Shown: positions 44,057-53,601, counted from the stretch's first letter. The stretch is DNA of 64,000 bases from Massilia atriviolacea (GCF_003953935.1 NZ_RXLQ01000003.1:372001-436000), one strand, 5' to 3'. Notes: generated by a model from the sequence alone, not told the origin. Translations and numbers: made by a program.

Positions 44057-47000
44057 ATGATGAGAGGCTGGTTCGATTCGGTTGTGCAGGCGTGCTGCGT
44101 ACGGCGGACGGCATGGCGCCGTGCGCGCCACCTGCGCCAGGGGACGCGCGCAGCGGGGGCGGCAAGCACCTTTGCCATCGGTCCGGTGCACCGGATCGGC
44201 GCCGCCGGCGTCATCGCCGCCGCGGCCGGCGCATTGCTGATCGCAGAGCACGCGCGCCACCTGGCCGCGTCGTCGGAACCCGGCGCCGCCGTCCTGCACG
44301 GCGCCGGCCTGCCGGTATCGGCAGAGGCCTTCCAGGGCGCTTTGCCCGGGGCGCAGTTCAGCGTCGCGCCGCAAGCGGGCATCGGCGTCACGTCGCATGG
44401 CGGCGCAACGCTGCTGATCGCGTCGAACCTGCGCAGCGCGCCGCCGGTGCGCATCGACCTGTGCACGCACATGCTCGATCCGGCCAATGGGCGCCTGCTC
44501 CCGCTGCGCATCGGCTACCAGTTCGCCGACGTCGCGCGCTGGGTCGCGCGCAACGCGTCGGCGGCCAGCCCGGTCACGCTGCGCAACATCGCCCTGGCCG
44601 GTCCGGATCTGGCGGGCATGCCGCAGGTTCAACTGAGCGGCAAGGCCACGGGCGACCTTGCCGGGCCGCTGCGGCTCGACTGGAATGGCGCGCAGGCCGC
44701 CACGCGCTGGGTGGGCGAGGGCGCCGGCGCGTCTGCCGGTGCGCGCGGCGCGGTCGAACTGCGGCGCGAGGGCTGGCTGGTGTGGAAGGACGCGGCCCTG
44801 CGCTTCCAGCGCCGCCCCGTCGCGCGCTGCCCGCAAGCCGGCGAACTGCTGGTCCAGCTGTTTCGCACGGGCGGCGCGGCCAGCGCCGCCAAATCACTGG
44901 CCGTGGCGTTTCCGGCCCAGGGTGCCGCCGTGTCGGCGTGGCTGGCGCCGGGACGTTACCAGGTGCCGCTGCTGCCGCGCGCCAGCCTGGAGGACCAGGC
45001 GCTGTTCCAGGCCTTGCAGCAGCGCGGCCTGGTGCGCCTCGGCGCCGGGGGGCTGGCCGAACTGGCGCCGCGCGACCTGGCGGCATGGCAGGCGGCCGGC
45101 GACGGTGCGCGCGCCGCGCAACTGGCCGGCTGGCCGGGCGCGCGCCTCGATCCCGAATCCCTGAAACTGCTCAAGCGCCTGTACCGCATGGCCGACGGCG
45201 ACTACGTGCGCGAACAGGTCCGGGTGTTCAACAGCGAACGGCGCCTGCTGGCGTGGCGCATGAAGCCGCAAGCGCCGCAGCAGGGCGGGGACTGGCAGGC
45301 CAGCGTGGCCGGCGCGCCGGCCTCGACCACGGGGTCGATGCCGCCGGCCGCCGCGCGCCTGTTCGCCGATGTGCCGCAAGGCTGGGCGCCCTGGACCCGC
45401 ATCGGCGCCTGGCCGGACGCCGCCGCCGGCGCGCCGGCGCGCCTGACCCTGGCCCTGCCGCGCGCGGCGCACGCCGGACAGCTTATCGAACTGATGCTGC
45501 TCGGGCGCCTGCTGTCGGTGCAGGGCGCGCGCGTGCGCGGCCAGCCGCGCGACGCCTGCAGCGGGCGCGATTGCCCGTCGCCGGCGTCGGTCCAGTCGCT
45601 GGTGCTGGAGCTGGAAGCGGGGGCGCGCAGCGTCAGCCTGGACGCCGCGCCGCTGCGCATGGCCTCTCTGGCGGGCGACCAGCAATACCGTCACCTGCGC
45701 GTGGCCGGCGGCCAGTTGAGCTGGCGGCCGCTGGCGGCCAACAGCGCCACCGCGCGCGCGCCATCGCTGGCGGCGGTGACGCTGGCCGACCGCCATGGCA
45801 CGGTCCTCTGGAGCGGCGGCGAGCCGACCCGCGCGGCGCTCGATGCGGGCCTGGCGCCCTTGCTGGGCATCCGCGCGGCGCACGCCAACAGCGTGGCCGG
45901 GATGCTGGCGCGCCTTCCCGCGCAGGGCGGCGCCGCCCACCAGGCGCGCCTGACACTCGACCTGGCCCTGCAAACGGCCAGCCAGCAGGCGCTGGAGTGC
46001 ATCGGCATTCGGCGCGGCCACTGGAGCGGGGGAACGTGCAGCGGCGCCAGGGCGCCGGAGCCGGGCCGCCAGGCGGGCCTGGTCATCCTCGACACCGCCA
46101 GCGGCGACGTGCTGGCGGCGGCCGGTGCCGGCGGCGGCGCCGTGACCCCGGCCAACTGGAACGAGGTGCGCGATTTCGACCGTGCCAATCCGGCCCGCAG
46201 CCCCCTGCGCCTGCCGGCCTTGCAGCACGACGGCGGGGCGCACCGCAGTCCCGGCTCGACCTTCAAGGTGATCAGCGCCCTGGGGCTGGAACTGGCCGCC
46301 GGGCGCGATCCGCAGCTCGAAGCGCTGCTGGCCGGCCTGCCGCTGCCGGCGATCAACCGCATGGCGCAGGCCAAGGGCTTCGCCTTCCAGACCAACGCAG
46401 CCAGCTACCCGCAGGGCACCCGGCTGGCCCACATCACCAACTACAAGGACCAGCACCTCGACCGGCGCGCGCAGGATGGGCGGCTCGGCCTGTCGCAGGC
46501 GCTGACCTACAGCCTCAATACCTGGTTCGCCTGGTCCGGCGAATTGAGCGACCGCAGCCTGTTCGGCCGGCCCGAGGGCGGCGCGCCCGACCTGCAGGCC
46601 CTCGATGGCGGCGCCCTGGACAGCGTGCGCCCGATCGTGGCGATGGCGCACCGCCTCGGCTTCGAACAGGCTACGCGCCTCGATGGCGGACTGCTGCCGC
46701 CCGATTATGCGTGGTCGACCTGGGACGCGCTGCAAGCCAGTCCCGCCCACATCGATCCGATTCATACGCGCCACGAGCTGCGCCAGATGGCGATCGGCCT
46801 GCGCATGCAGGTCACCCCGCTGCAAATGGCGCTGGTGTCCGGCGCCGTGGGCGAGGGCAGGGTGATCGCCCCGCGCCTGCTGCTCTCGCTCGACGGGCGC
46901 CCAGCGCAGGCGGGCGCGCGGCCGGCGCTGGGCGTGCGGGTGGACCGGGTGCGGGCCGGGATGAAGGGCGTGGTCGACCATGGCACGGCGGCCGGCGCCT

Positions 47001-47266
47001 TTCGTGGTGCGAACCTGGAGGCGGTGCGGCGTGGCCTGTCCGGCAAGACCGGCACCTCGCCCTCGCTGGTCGACGGGCGCGAGCTGGCCACGGTATGGTT
47101 CACCGGCTGGCTGGAACCGGGCAGCCTGCCGGGGCAGACACGGCGCCTGGCGGTGGCGGCTTTTGTCAGCCATTCCGACGCCACCGGCGGCGAGCACGCG
47201 GCGCCCATCGTGGCCGCCGTGCTGGGGGCGATGGCGGCGCAGAATCCGGAACAGAAGGGTAAATAG
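44057..47266 (+). CDS. Transpeptidase-domain protein (PBP-like) with long N-terminal region
   Basis: A 1069-residue protein. An N-terminal membrane helix (about 45-65, RIGAAGVIAAAAGALLIAEHA) is followed by about 640 periplasmic residues I cannot assign. The C-terminal penicillin-binding domain has all motifs: SPGSTFKVI (Ser734), SLN in TYSLNTWFAW (Ser819) and SGKTGTSPS (Lys997). No glycosyltransferase domain is seen. GGAG precedes two adjacent ATGs (44057 and 44060). The frame stays open to 43913 through the tandem repeat. It heads the row of genes up to 55887 and is unusual in size for a class B PBP. Confidence 0.85.
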   Translation: MMRGWFDSVVQACCVRRTAWRRARHLRQGTRAAGAASTFAIGPVHRIGAAGVIAAAAGALLIAEHARHLAASSEPGAAVLHGAGLPVSAEAFQGALPGAQFSVAPQAGIGVTSHGGATLLIASNLRSAPPVRIDLCTHMLDPANGRLLPLRIGYQFADVARWVARNASAASPVTLRNIALAGPDLAGMPQVQLSGKATGDLAGPLRLDWNGAQAATRWVGEGAGASAGARGAVELRREGWLVWKDAALRFQRRPVARCPQAGELLVQLFRTGGAASAAKSLAVAFPAQGAAVSAWLAPGRYQVPLLPRASLEDQALFQALQQRGLVRLGAGGLAELAPRDLAAWQAAGDGARAAQLAGWPGARLDPESLKLLKRLYRMADGDYVREQVRVFNSERRLLAWRMKPQAPQQGGDWQASVAGAPASTTGSMPPAAARLFADVPQGWAPWTRIGAWPDAAAGAPARLTLALPRAAHAGQLIELMLLGRLLSVQGARVRGQPRDACSGRDCPSPASVQSLVLELEAGARSVSLDAAPLRMASLAGDQQYRHLRVAGGQLSWRPLAANSATARAPSLAAVTLADRHGTVLWSGGEPTRAALDAGLAPLLGIRAAHANSVAGMLARLPAQGGAAHQARLTLDLALQTASQQALECIGIRRGHWSGGTCSGARAPEPGRQAGLVILDTASGDVLAAAGAGGGAVTPANWNEVRDFDRANPARSPLRLPALQHDGGAHRSPGSTFKVISALGLELAAGRDPQLEALLAGLPLPAINRMAQAKGFAFQTNAASYPQGTRLAHITNYKDQHLDRRAQDGRLGLSQALTYSLNTWFAWSGELSDRSLFGRPEGGAPDLQALDGGALDSVRPIVAMAHRLGFEQATRLDGGLLPPDYAWSTWDALQASPAHIDPIHTRHELRQMAIGLRMQVTPLQMALVSGAVGEGRVIAPRLLLSLDGRPAQAGARPALGVRVDRVRAGMKGVVDHGTAAGAFRGANLEAVRRGLSGKTGTSPSLVDGRELATVWFTGWLEPGSLPGQTRRLAVAAFVSHSDATGGEHAAPIVAAVLGAMAAQNPEQKGK

Positions 47267-47288
47267 GGCTTTCAAGCGCGCCTTGCCG

Positions 47289-47335
47289 ATCCCCGTTGTA
47301 TGGCATCATTTTGATGCTCGAACAACGATGGGGAT
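47289..47335 (+). promoter_or_regulatory. Hairpin covering the ribosome site of the next gene
   Basis: ATCCCC-GTTGT pairs with ACAAC-GGGGAT (3-base bulge), enclosing a second perfect stem GCATCA-ttt-TGATGC. The right arm holds the GGGGAT ribosome-site sequence 3-4 bp before the ATG at 47339. Translation of that gene could be restrained by this structure. Confidence 0.5.
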
Positions 47336-47338
47336 GGT

Positions 47339-48586
47339 ATGCGCTTGCCGGGAACCCGGTATCAGGAACAAGGCTGGGAACAGGTGCGCAAACTGCTTGG
47401 GCACTGTTCCCTGGAGGCGTTCGGCGTCCTCTCGCCCGCGCACCTGTCCGATGCGCTGGCCGGGTATGTCGACCTGACGGCGGAAGCGCTGCGCGCCTGC
47501 GCGCGCTCGGCGCGTGCCGAGGCTCCGGCCAACAGCTATGGCGAGAGCGTGCTGGAACTGTCGCTCAGCCTGTTGTACGAATTGCAGGCCCGTCCCGCCG
47601 ACTGGGCCGCCCTGTGCGACGCCGTGGACAAGGAATACGGGAAGATCGGCGCCTTCTGGACGGCGCCCGGGGGCGACGCCATCCTGCGCAAGAAGGTCAA
47701 CGACATGTACGCGGGCCTGCGCGACAAGGTCGATTCGGACAACTACCAGGCCGCCTGCGGACGGGCGTGCAGTCCGAACAAGATGTATGCCTATCGCATG
47801 CTCGATACCGCCTACAGCGATATCGCGCGCCTGTTCGGCGCCTGGCGCGAGCACCCCGAGCAGGTCGGCGCCATCCTCGGGCGCGAGGTGACGGCAATGC
47901 CGATCGAAGCACGCCAGATGCGCGCCATCGGGGCCTGCAAGGCGCAATGGGTGCTGCGCTGGAGCGAGTCGCTGGAACGCTTCGGCGGCGCCGCCGGTCC
48001 CCTGCACACCAAATCCAAACGCTTCGCCAACCTGAAAACCAGCCCTGACAAAATCGGCGCCATGCTGGCCGAGATCGGCGACTACGAAGAACTGTCGTCG
48101 AACCGCGACAGCGACTGGCTGCACGACGCCGGCGAAGCGGCCAACTGGCTCGACGACCTGTGGCGCGTGAGCGATGCCGCCGTCGAGGAGGGCGAGGGCC
48201 GCATCCTGGCGGAGGTGGAGCCCGACAGCGAAGCCCCGGACCCCGATCCCGAGCCTGCCGAGGCGCCCGAAGCGGTCGCGTACGACACCGCGATCGCGGC
48301 CAGCCTTTCACTGCCCCCCCGCTTCATGGAACTGGCGTGGTCGGCGCAGGACCACGCCAGCTGGACCGCCCGCGCGCTGGCGGCCTATTCGCTGCCGGTG
48401 CGGCTGGCGGTGTACCTCAAGACGATCGGTGGGCTGGACGACAGCTATCCCGGCGAATGGCTGGATCCGGCCACCGGCGAGCTGCCGACCATGCAGCAGC
48501 TGGCGGTGCTGGACCAGGTGTCGCTGCCGACCCTGCGCAAGCGCCGCGACGCCGCCATCGCCAGCCTGCTGGAGGCAGTTCCATGA
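47339..48586 (+). CDS. Hypothetical protein in transpeptidase/kinase gene row
   Basis: A soluble 415-residue protein not recognised. It is mostly helical with an acidic, Pro-rich linker around residue 290 (DSEAPDPDPEPAEAPEA). The C-terminal part (LPPRFMELAWSAQDHASW to LPTLRKRRDAAIASL) may be a small helical domain. The start follows a hairpin that includes its ribosome site. Its stop overlaps the next gene by 4 bp (ATGA). Function unknown; context puts it in the same unit as the transpeptidase and Ser/Thr kinase. Confidence 0.7.
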   Translation: MRLPGTRYQEQGWEQVRKLLGHCSLEAFGVLSPAHLSDALAGYVDLTAEALRACARSARAEAPANSYGESVLELSLSLLYELQARPADWAALCDAVDKEYGKIGAFWTAPGGDAILRKKVNDMYAGLRDKVDSDNYQAACGRACSPNKMYAYRMLDTAYSDIARLFGAWREHPEQVGAILGREVTAMPIEARQMRAIGACKAQWVLRWSESLERFGGAAGPLHTKSKRFANLKTSPDKIGAMLAEIGDYEELSSNRDSDWLHDAGEAANWLDDLWRVSDAAVEEGEGRILAEVEPDSEAPDPDPEPAEAPEAVAYDTAIAASLSLPPRFMELAWSAQDHASWTARALAAYSLPVRLAVYLKTIGGLDDSYPGEWLDPATGELPTMQQLAVLDQVSLPTLRKRRDAAIASLLEAVP

Positions 48587-49167
48587 AGGAGAATGATGTG
48601 AAAGTGAACCAGGAACCGGACCGCAAGCTGCTCGAACGGCTGCTGCTGTCGCCCCGCGTGGAGGGCGACCGCCTGATGCTGGCCGATGCCGTGCTGCTGG
48701 CGGCCCTCGACGGCAGCCATCCCTTGAACCGCGCCGAACTGGCCGCCTTGCGTGCCTCGCCGCTGACCTTGCGCCGTTTTCGCCAGTTGTCCATCGCGCG
48801 CCGCAACGGTGCGCGCGCGGCCAACGACGAGGCCTGGAGCGGCAGCGCCGGCATGCTGCGCGCCGCTGACGATGGCGCCGACCTTGAGCGCCTGCTGACC
48901 GACGACGGCCACTGGAGCTTGCATTTCGTGGCGCAGGACGGCGCCTGGCGCCTGATCCTCTCGCTCGACGCCGCCGCGCCGTTCGCCGCGCGCCTGCTGC
49001 GCGAGCAGCCGATGCTGCGCGTGGTCGACGGCGGCGGCGCGATCCTGCTGCAAGGCCGGCTCGATGCCGATGGCGAAGTGGAATGCGGCTGGCCCTTCGA
49101 GGGCGCGCCCGCGCCGCACTTCCAGCAGTTCGGCGCGCACTTCGCGGTCGAACCGGTGCACGTGTGA
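48583..49167 (+). CDS. Hypothetical protein (194 aa) in the same operon
   Basis: A soluble 194-residue protein. Residues 10-75 are helical (RKLLERLLLSPRVEGDRLML, ALRASPLTLRRFRQLS). The second half is beta-rich with W, F and short charged loops (HWSLHFVAQDGAWRLILSLD, GAILLQGRLDADGEVECGWPF). No known motif. It overlaps the upstream gene by 4 bp and the next begins within or a few bases after its stop, so it is translationally coupled to both. Confidence 0.7.
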   Translation: MKENDVKVNQEPDRKLLERLLLSPRVEGDRLMLADAVLLAALDGSHPLNRAELAALRASPLTLRRFRQLSIARRNGARAANDEAWSGSAGMLRAADDGADLERLLTDDGHWSLHFVAQDGAWRLILSLDAAAPFAARLLREQPMLRVVDGGGAILLQGRLDADGEVECGWPFEGAPAPHFQQFGAHFAVEPVHV

Positions 49168-49175
49168 GTAACGCC

Positions 49176-50225
49176 ATGATCGGCCTGTTCAAGCGTCCCG
49201 CCAGAACCACCCCGCCCGACACGTCGGCGCTCGGCACGGCCACGCTGGCGCTGCGCATGGGTTCCGGCTGCACGGTGCCGAAGGGCTGCACCGGCGTGGT
49301 GGCCGACGGCGGCGGCCACACGCGCCGCGTGGCCGAGGGCACCCGCATCGTCCTGGCCGAGACCGAGAACGCATTCTGCTTTCATCCCGGCCCGTACGGC
49401 GCCGACCTGCTGCCCTTCGCGGGGGCGCCGGAACTCGGCCTGCGCCTGTCGTTCGCCGTCGACGCGCCCGATCCGCGCGTGGCGCAGCAGCGCTTCGACC
49501 TGTTCCTGGCCAGCGAGGCGGGCGACACGCTTGCTCTCTCCGCATTCGCCGCGTCCGTCGAGTCGGCGCTCCAGCAGGAGCTGGCGCTGGGCCACCTGGC
49601 GCTGCCGCCGTGCACTACGCTGGACGAATGGAATGCGTTTCGGGGCGGCTTCAATCAACTGTTGTATACCCGCTTCGGCATCAGCGTCGACGATTGCGTG
49701 CCGGTGGACCTGGGCGACCGGGTCGACTACGCCGCCATGCTGCTCGCGCGCGCGGCCGACGTGCCGCAGGCGGAGCCGCCGCCGTCAAAGGCCGCCGCCG
49801 CGCCCGTCGACGCCCAGGGCAGCGATGCCAGGGCGCTGCGCCGCCTGTTCCTGGAACTGCCCTGCGTGATGCACGGCCTGCGCATGGCGGTGCTGCCGCC
49901 GGGCCAGGCGCTGTTCCAGCAGCATAGGGCGCTGCTCCAGCGGCTCGACCAGGTCAGCCTGTCGGTAAACACCATGCCGGCACTGGAACTGGCCGCGCCG
50001 GGCGAGCCGCTGGCGGCCGAACGCCAGCGTGCGCGCACGCGCCACAGCCTGCGCGCCAGCGCCGCCCTGGATGAAGCGTGGGCGCTGCTGGCGCGCCTGG
50101 GACTGGCGGGCGAGGGCGAACTGGCGCCGCTGTTCGACGACGCCGACCGCATCATCGCCAATCTCGAACACGAATGCGCCGCGCGCCGCGTGGCCAATCC
50201 CACGGCCGAAAGCGAGCCGGCATGA
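49176..50225 (+). CDS. SPFH-like or virion-core-like protein, hypothetical
   Basis: A 349-residue protein. Residues 15-150 recall the head part of the larger SPFH-like protein downstream: a beta-strand start (CTVPKGCTGVVADGGGHTRRV), then a long helix pair (SVESALQQELALGHLALPP and FRGGFNQLLYTRFGI). The C-terminal half is helical. The similarity is by pattern, so the family is a guess. GTG 49164 is an in-frame alternative start overlapping the previous stop. Its stop overlaps the next gene (ATGA). Confidence 0.6.
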   Translation: MIGLFKRPARTTPPDTSALGTATLALRMGSGCTVPKGCTGVVADGGGHTRRVAEGTRIVLAETENAFCFHPGPYGADLLPFAGAPELGLRLSFAVDAPDPRVAQQRFDLFLASEAGDTLALSAFAASVESALQQELALGHLALPPCTTLDEWNAFRGGFNQLLYTRFGISVDDCVPVDLGDRVDYAAMLLARAADVPQAEPPPSKAAAAPVDAQGSDARALRRLFLELPCVMHGLRMAVLPPGQALFQQHRALLQRLDQVSLSVNTMPALELAAPGEPLAAERQRARTRHSLRASAALDEAWALLARLGLAGEGELAPLFDDADRIIANLEHECAARRVANPTAESEPA

Positions 50226-51235
50226 GATGCGCAAACGACAAGCGCCACGGCGCCGAATGCCGCAGCGTGCTGGCCGGCGGGGCGCTGCTGACCGTCAGCG
50301 CCACGGTGCGCCCGCGCGCCGGCCGCGCCGACGTCAAATGCAGCGGCGCCGGCGACGCCGCCGTGGCCGAACGCATGCAGCAGGTGGTGCGCCTGGCGCG
50401 CCTGACCGAAGGCTGTGTCGACAGCCGCGACCAGGTGGTCATCAGCATCGACCGCGCGCCCGGGCGCCATGAACGCGACTGGGAACTGGCCGTGGTGCTG
50501 GCCGACCGCATGGCGCGCGGAGTATGGCAGCCCGCCGGCCCGGTGCTGGCCAACGGCTGGTCCGAGCAATGGCAGCTGGGACGCATCGGCGGCCATGACG
50601 TGGCCAATGCGCCGGCCCACGCGCTGCTGGGCGGGCCCGCTGGCCTGGGATGGCTGGGCGCCCTGACCGGGCAGCCCGACAGCGCGGCCAGCGTGGCCTC
50701 GGCGCGCGCCTGGTTTCCGCTGCACAGCGGCGGCATCAACGACAGTTTGTGCTGGGTCGAGGTGAGCGTTCATCCGCTGGCCGGGGCGGGCGGGGATGAG
50801 GAAGAGAGCATCGCCGCGCCGGGCCTCGACCCGGTCCAGCTGCTGGCGGTGCGCCAGGCGCTGGCCGGGGCGCGCCACTTCGACGGCCGCGCGCTGGGGC
50901 GCTGGCGCACGGTGGTGCGCTTCGGCCAGGCGCGCTTCCAGGGCAATTCCTTCGAACTGGCGCTGGTGATGGCCGACCGCATGGCGCGCGGACGCGAATT
51001 TGTGGCGCGCGGGCGGCTCATCGCCAGCGGCTGTTCGGGCGCCTGGCATGCGGGGCGGGTCGATACGGTCGAAGGCTGCGCGCCGAAGTGCGCGCTGATC
51101 CTGCAGCAAACCGTGGCCGGCGACCGCATTTTGCTGCCCAAAGCGTGGGAAAGCGCGCTGGCGCCCGGGTTTGCCGAGGCGCTGCGCGCGCGCGGCGCCA
51201 GCGTGGCGCTGGTCGAGCGGATCGGGATTATTTGA
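50222..51235 (+). CDS. Protein with two tandem ChlI/Lon S5-like domains
   Basis: A 337-residue protein with an internal duplication. Segment ELAVVLADRMARG (about residue 88) recurs as ELALVMADRMARG (about residue 246). The first half follows the order of the ChlI N-terminal S5 fold: beta strand LTVSATVRPRAG, GAGDAAVAERMQQVV, then VVISIDRAPGRHERDWELAVVLADRMA. No AAA+ ATPase motor and no catalytic Ser-Lys are visible. A structural role or protease regulation is possible but unproven. It overlaps the preceding gene by 4 bp. Confidence 0.6.
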   Translation: MRCANDKRHGAECRSVLAGGALLTVSATVRPRAGRADVKCSGAGDAAVAERMQQVVRLARLTEGCVDSRDQVVISIDRAPGRHERDWELAVVLADRMARGVWQPAGPVLANGWSEQWQLGRIGGHDVANAPAHALLGGPAGLGWLGALTGQPDSAASVASARAWFPLHSGGINDSLCWVEVSVHPLAGAGGDEEESIAAPGLDPVQLLAVRQALAGARHFDGRALGRWRTVVRFGQARFQGNSFELALVMADRMARGREFVARGRLIASGCSGAWHAGRVDTVEGCAPKCALILQQTVAGDRILLPKAWESALAPGFAEALRARGASVALVERIGII

Positions 51236-51352
51236 ACACCCGTTTACATGACCCGCGTGCGCGGCGGTGGTGCGTGGCGTCCCCTGCTAAAATCGGGACG
51301 GCCGGGGCTGGATTGGTAAAAAGTGGTGCAAGTTGAACAACCAGGAGTCGAT

Positions 51353-53593
51353 ATGTTGCAGATGTTTGGTTTTGGCGGACTTACCTGTCCGCGTTGCGAG
51401 CATCACAATGCCGGCGATGCGGGCTATTGCGCCAAGTGCGGGCTGACCTTGGGCGCGCCGCGCAACGAACCGGTATTCCGCGAGAACCGCTGGATTCCCG
51501 GCCCCGACGAACTGGCCGTGTTTTTCGGCGTCGAACAGCTTTCGGGCCTGTTCGTCAAGACCTTGCGGGTGCCGGCGACCACGCGCGCCTACATCCTCCA
51601 GGCGGGCAAGGCGACCGAAGTGCCGCAGGGCGAATACGAGATCGAGGGCTTCTTCACGCGCCTCAATCACCTGCTGCGCAACCAGCACGCCGAAATCCTC
51701 ATCACCCGCACCGCCGCAATGCCGGTCGAATTTTCCTTCGACGACCTGCAAACGGCCGAACACCTGGCCATCGGCGCGCAGTTGACGGTCAGCGTGAAGA
51801 TCGAGCAGGTGAGCGCCTTTGCCCAGCACTTCATGACCATGCCGGGCGCGGTCGGCGCAAGCCACCTGCGCGAACTGCTGGCGCCTTCGGTACGCCAGCT
51901 GGCGGCCGAATTCATCGCCGGCCAGTCGATCCGCGACATGGCCGGCAACCGCGACCTGCGCCCGCAGCTCGACGAGCGCCTGCAAGGATCGCTCAAGCTG
52001 CGCCTGGCCCAGTACGGGCTGGCGGTATCCCAGGTCGATACGCTGTCCCTGCGCCACGATAAATTCGACGCCCACCAGGCGCGCATCGGCACCCTGTGGC
52101 TGGTGGCCGACGAGCGCCACGTCAAGCTCGAACACGCCAAACAGCTCGACCAGCTCTACAACGACGAAGAATGGCAGCGCATCCGGGTCGAAGAGCAGCA
52201 GAACCGCCTGCGCTACCGGCGCCAGGAACTGCGCCAGGACGACAGCATCGAAAAAGCCGAGCTGACCTTGCAAAACGCCGAGCGCCTGCAGGCGCTGCGC
52301 GCGCGCGAGATCGACCTGTATGGGCGCATCGTCGAGTCCAGGAACCGCAAGCAGGCGCTGGAACGCGGCGCCGGCGACATCGTCACCGAACTGGAACACG
52401 AACTGGCCAAGAAGGGCGCCGCGCGCGAGGACGAATCGACCGAGTGGGCGCACCTGCGCCACCTGGCCCAGATCCGCATGCGCACCGAGCTCGAAGTGGC
52501 GCAGCAGGGCGCGCTGGAGATGCGCCAGCTGGCGCAGCAGCGCTTTTCGCACCAGTTGCTGCAGCAGCAGATCGACAACAAGATCGCGCAGGCGCTGGGG
52601 ATCGAGGACGAGGCGCGCAAACGCGCCGAAGTGGCGCGCCTGCACCAGGCGCAGCAAGCGGCCAACGAACGCCAGGCGGCCATGGAAGCGGAGCAGCACA
52701 CGGCCCAATGGCAGTCGCTGGCGCTGGCCAACGCGGCCTACAAGCGCGAGGCCGAGCGCATCGCCGAATGGGAAGAGGAGCTGGCGCTGGACCGCAAGCG
52801 CGACCTGCTGCGGGCGGACATGCTCAAGGATGCGGGCGCGAAGGCCGACGCCGAAGACATCAACCAGAAGATCGCGGCCCTGCGGCGCGGCGGCGCGCAG
52901 CAGGACGCCATCGCCCAGCACGAAAAGCTGCTGCGCACGATCGAGGCGGACGGGCGCCATGCGCGCCAGTCGCAGCAGATCGCGCTGGAAGCGGAAGAGC
53001 GGCGCCACGCCTTGCGCCAGCAGGAGCAGGAAGCGGCCTGGCAGCAGGAACTCAAGCGCCTCGCCCACGAACGCGAGACCCAGTTCGCGCGGCAGGCGCA
53101 CGAAGCGGAACTGGCGCGCATCGAGATCGATCGCGTCTCGACCATCGGCAACCTGAGCGACACCGGCAAGGTGGCGCTGGCGGCCGGTCCCAACGCGCTG
53201 GCGCTGGCCGACGTGATGAAGACCCAGGTCCACGCCGGCATGACGCCGCACCAGCTGGCGGCGCTGGCGTCGGTGGTGGCCGCGACCTACAGCGTGACGC
53301 CGGCGGAAGCGGCGCGCGGGGCGCAGGAAAGGGCCGAGCGCGAACGCGCCCTGCGCGACGCCGAAGTGGACAAGGACCGGCGTCACCAGCTCGACCTGCT
53401 GGGCATGCAGAACGACGTGAACAAGGCGGCGCTGGCCTCGCAGTCGGCGCTCGGCACCGGCGTGGCGCAGGGCGGCGCGCAGGTGCGCTATGATCAGGCC
53501 CCGCGCCCGCAGGTGCGCATGTGCGTCAACGGGCACCGGGCCGGTCCCAACGATAAATTCTGCGCCGAATGCGGCGCGGCGATCCAACCTTGA
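51353..53593 (+). CDS. Zinc-ribbon / SPFH-like / coiled-coil protein
   Basis: A 746-residue cytosolic protein. An N-terminal zinc ribbon has CPRC...CAKC, and a second at the C-terminus has CxxGHR...FCAEC. Between them lies an SPFH-like head (about 35-240) with FGVEQLSGLFVKTLRVPATTRAYIL and IGAQLTVSVKIEQVSAFAQHF, followed by a long charged coiled coil (about 250-650) rich in Arg, Glu and Gln. CAGGAG supports ATG 51353. It likely forms large oligomers. A kinase gene follows within 9 bp. Confidence 0.75.
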   Translation: MLQMFGFGGLTCPRCEHHNAGDAGYCAKCGLTLGAPRNEPVFRENRWIPGPDELAVFFGVEQLSGLFVKTLRVPATTRAYILQAGKATEVPQGEYEIEGFFTRLNHLLRNQHAEILITRTAAMPVEFSFDDLQTAEHLAIGAQLTVSVKIEQVSAFAQHFMTMPGAVGASHLRELLAPSVRQLAAEFIAGQSIRDMAGNRDLRPQLDERLQGSLKLRLAQYGLAVSQVDTLSLRHDKFDAHQARIGTLWLVADERHVKLEHAKQLDQLYNDEEWQRIRVEEQQNRLRYRRQELRQDDSIEKAELTLQNAERLQALRAREIDLYGRIVESRNRKQALERGAGDIVTELEHELAKKGAAREDESTEWAHLRHLAQIRMRTELEVAQQGALEMRQLAQQRFSHQLLQQQIDNKIAQALGIEDEARKRAEVARLHQAQQAANERQAAMEAEQHTAQWQSLALANAAYKREAERIAEWEEELALDRKRDLLRADMLKDAGAKADAEDINQKIAALRRGGAQQDAIAQHEKLLRTIEADGRHARQSQQIALEAEERRHALRQQEQEAAWQQELKRLAHERETQFARQAHEAELARIEIDRVSTIGNLSDTGKVALAAGPNALALADVMKTQVHAGMTPHQLAALASVVAATYSVTPAEAARGAQERAERERALRDAEVDKDRRHQLDLLGMQNDVNKAALASQSALGTGVAQGGAQVRYDQAPRPQVRMCVNGHRAGPNDKFCAECGAAIQP

Positions 53594-53601
53594 CAGGACA
53601 G

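Noticed and set aside
44017-47262. A 1081-codon plus-strand frame overlapping the transpeptidase
   Set aside because: Translation is Arg/Ala/Gly-rich with no motifs. The overlapping frame has complete SxxK, SxN and KTG motifs.
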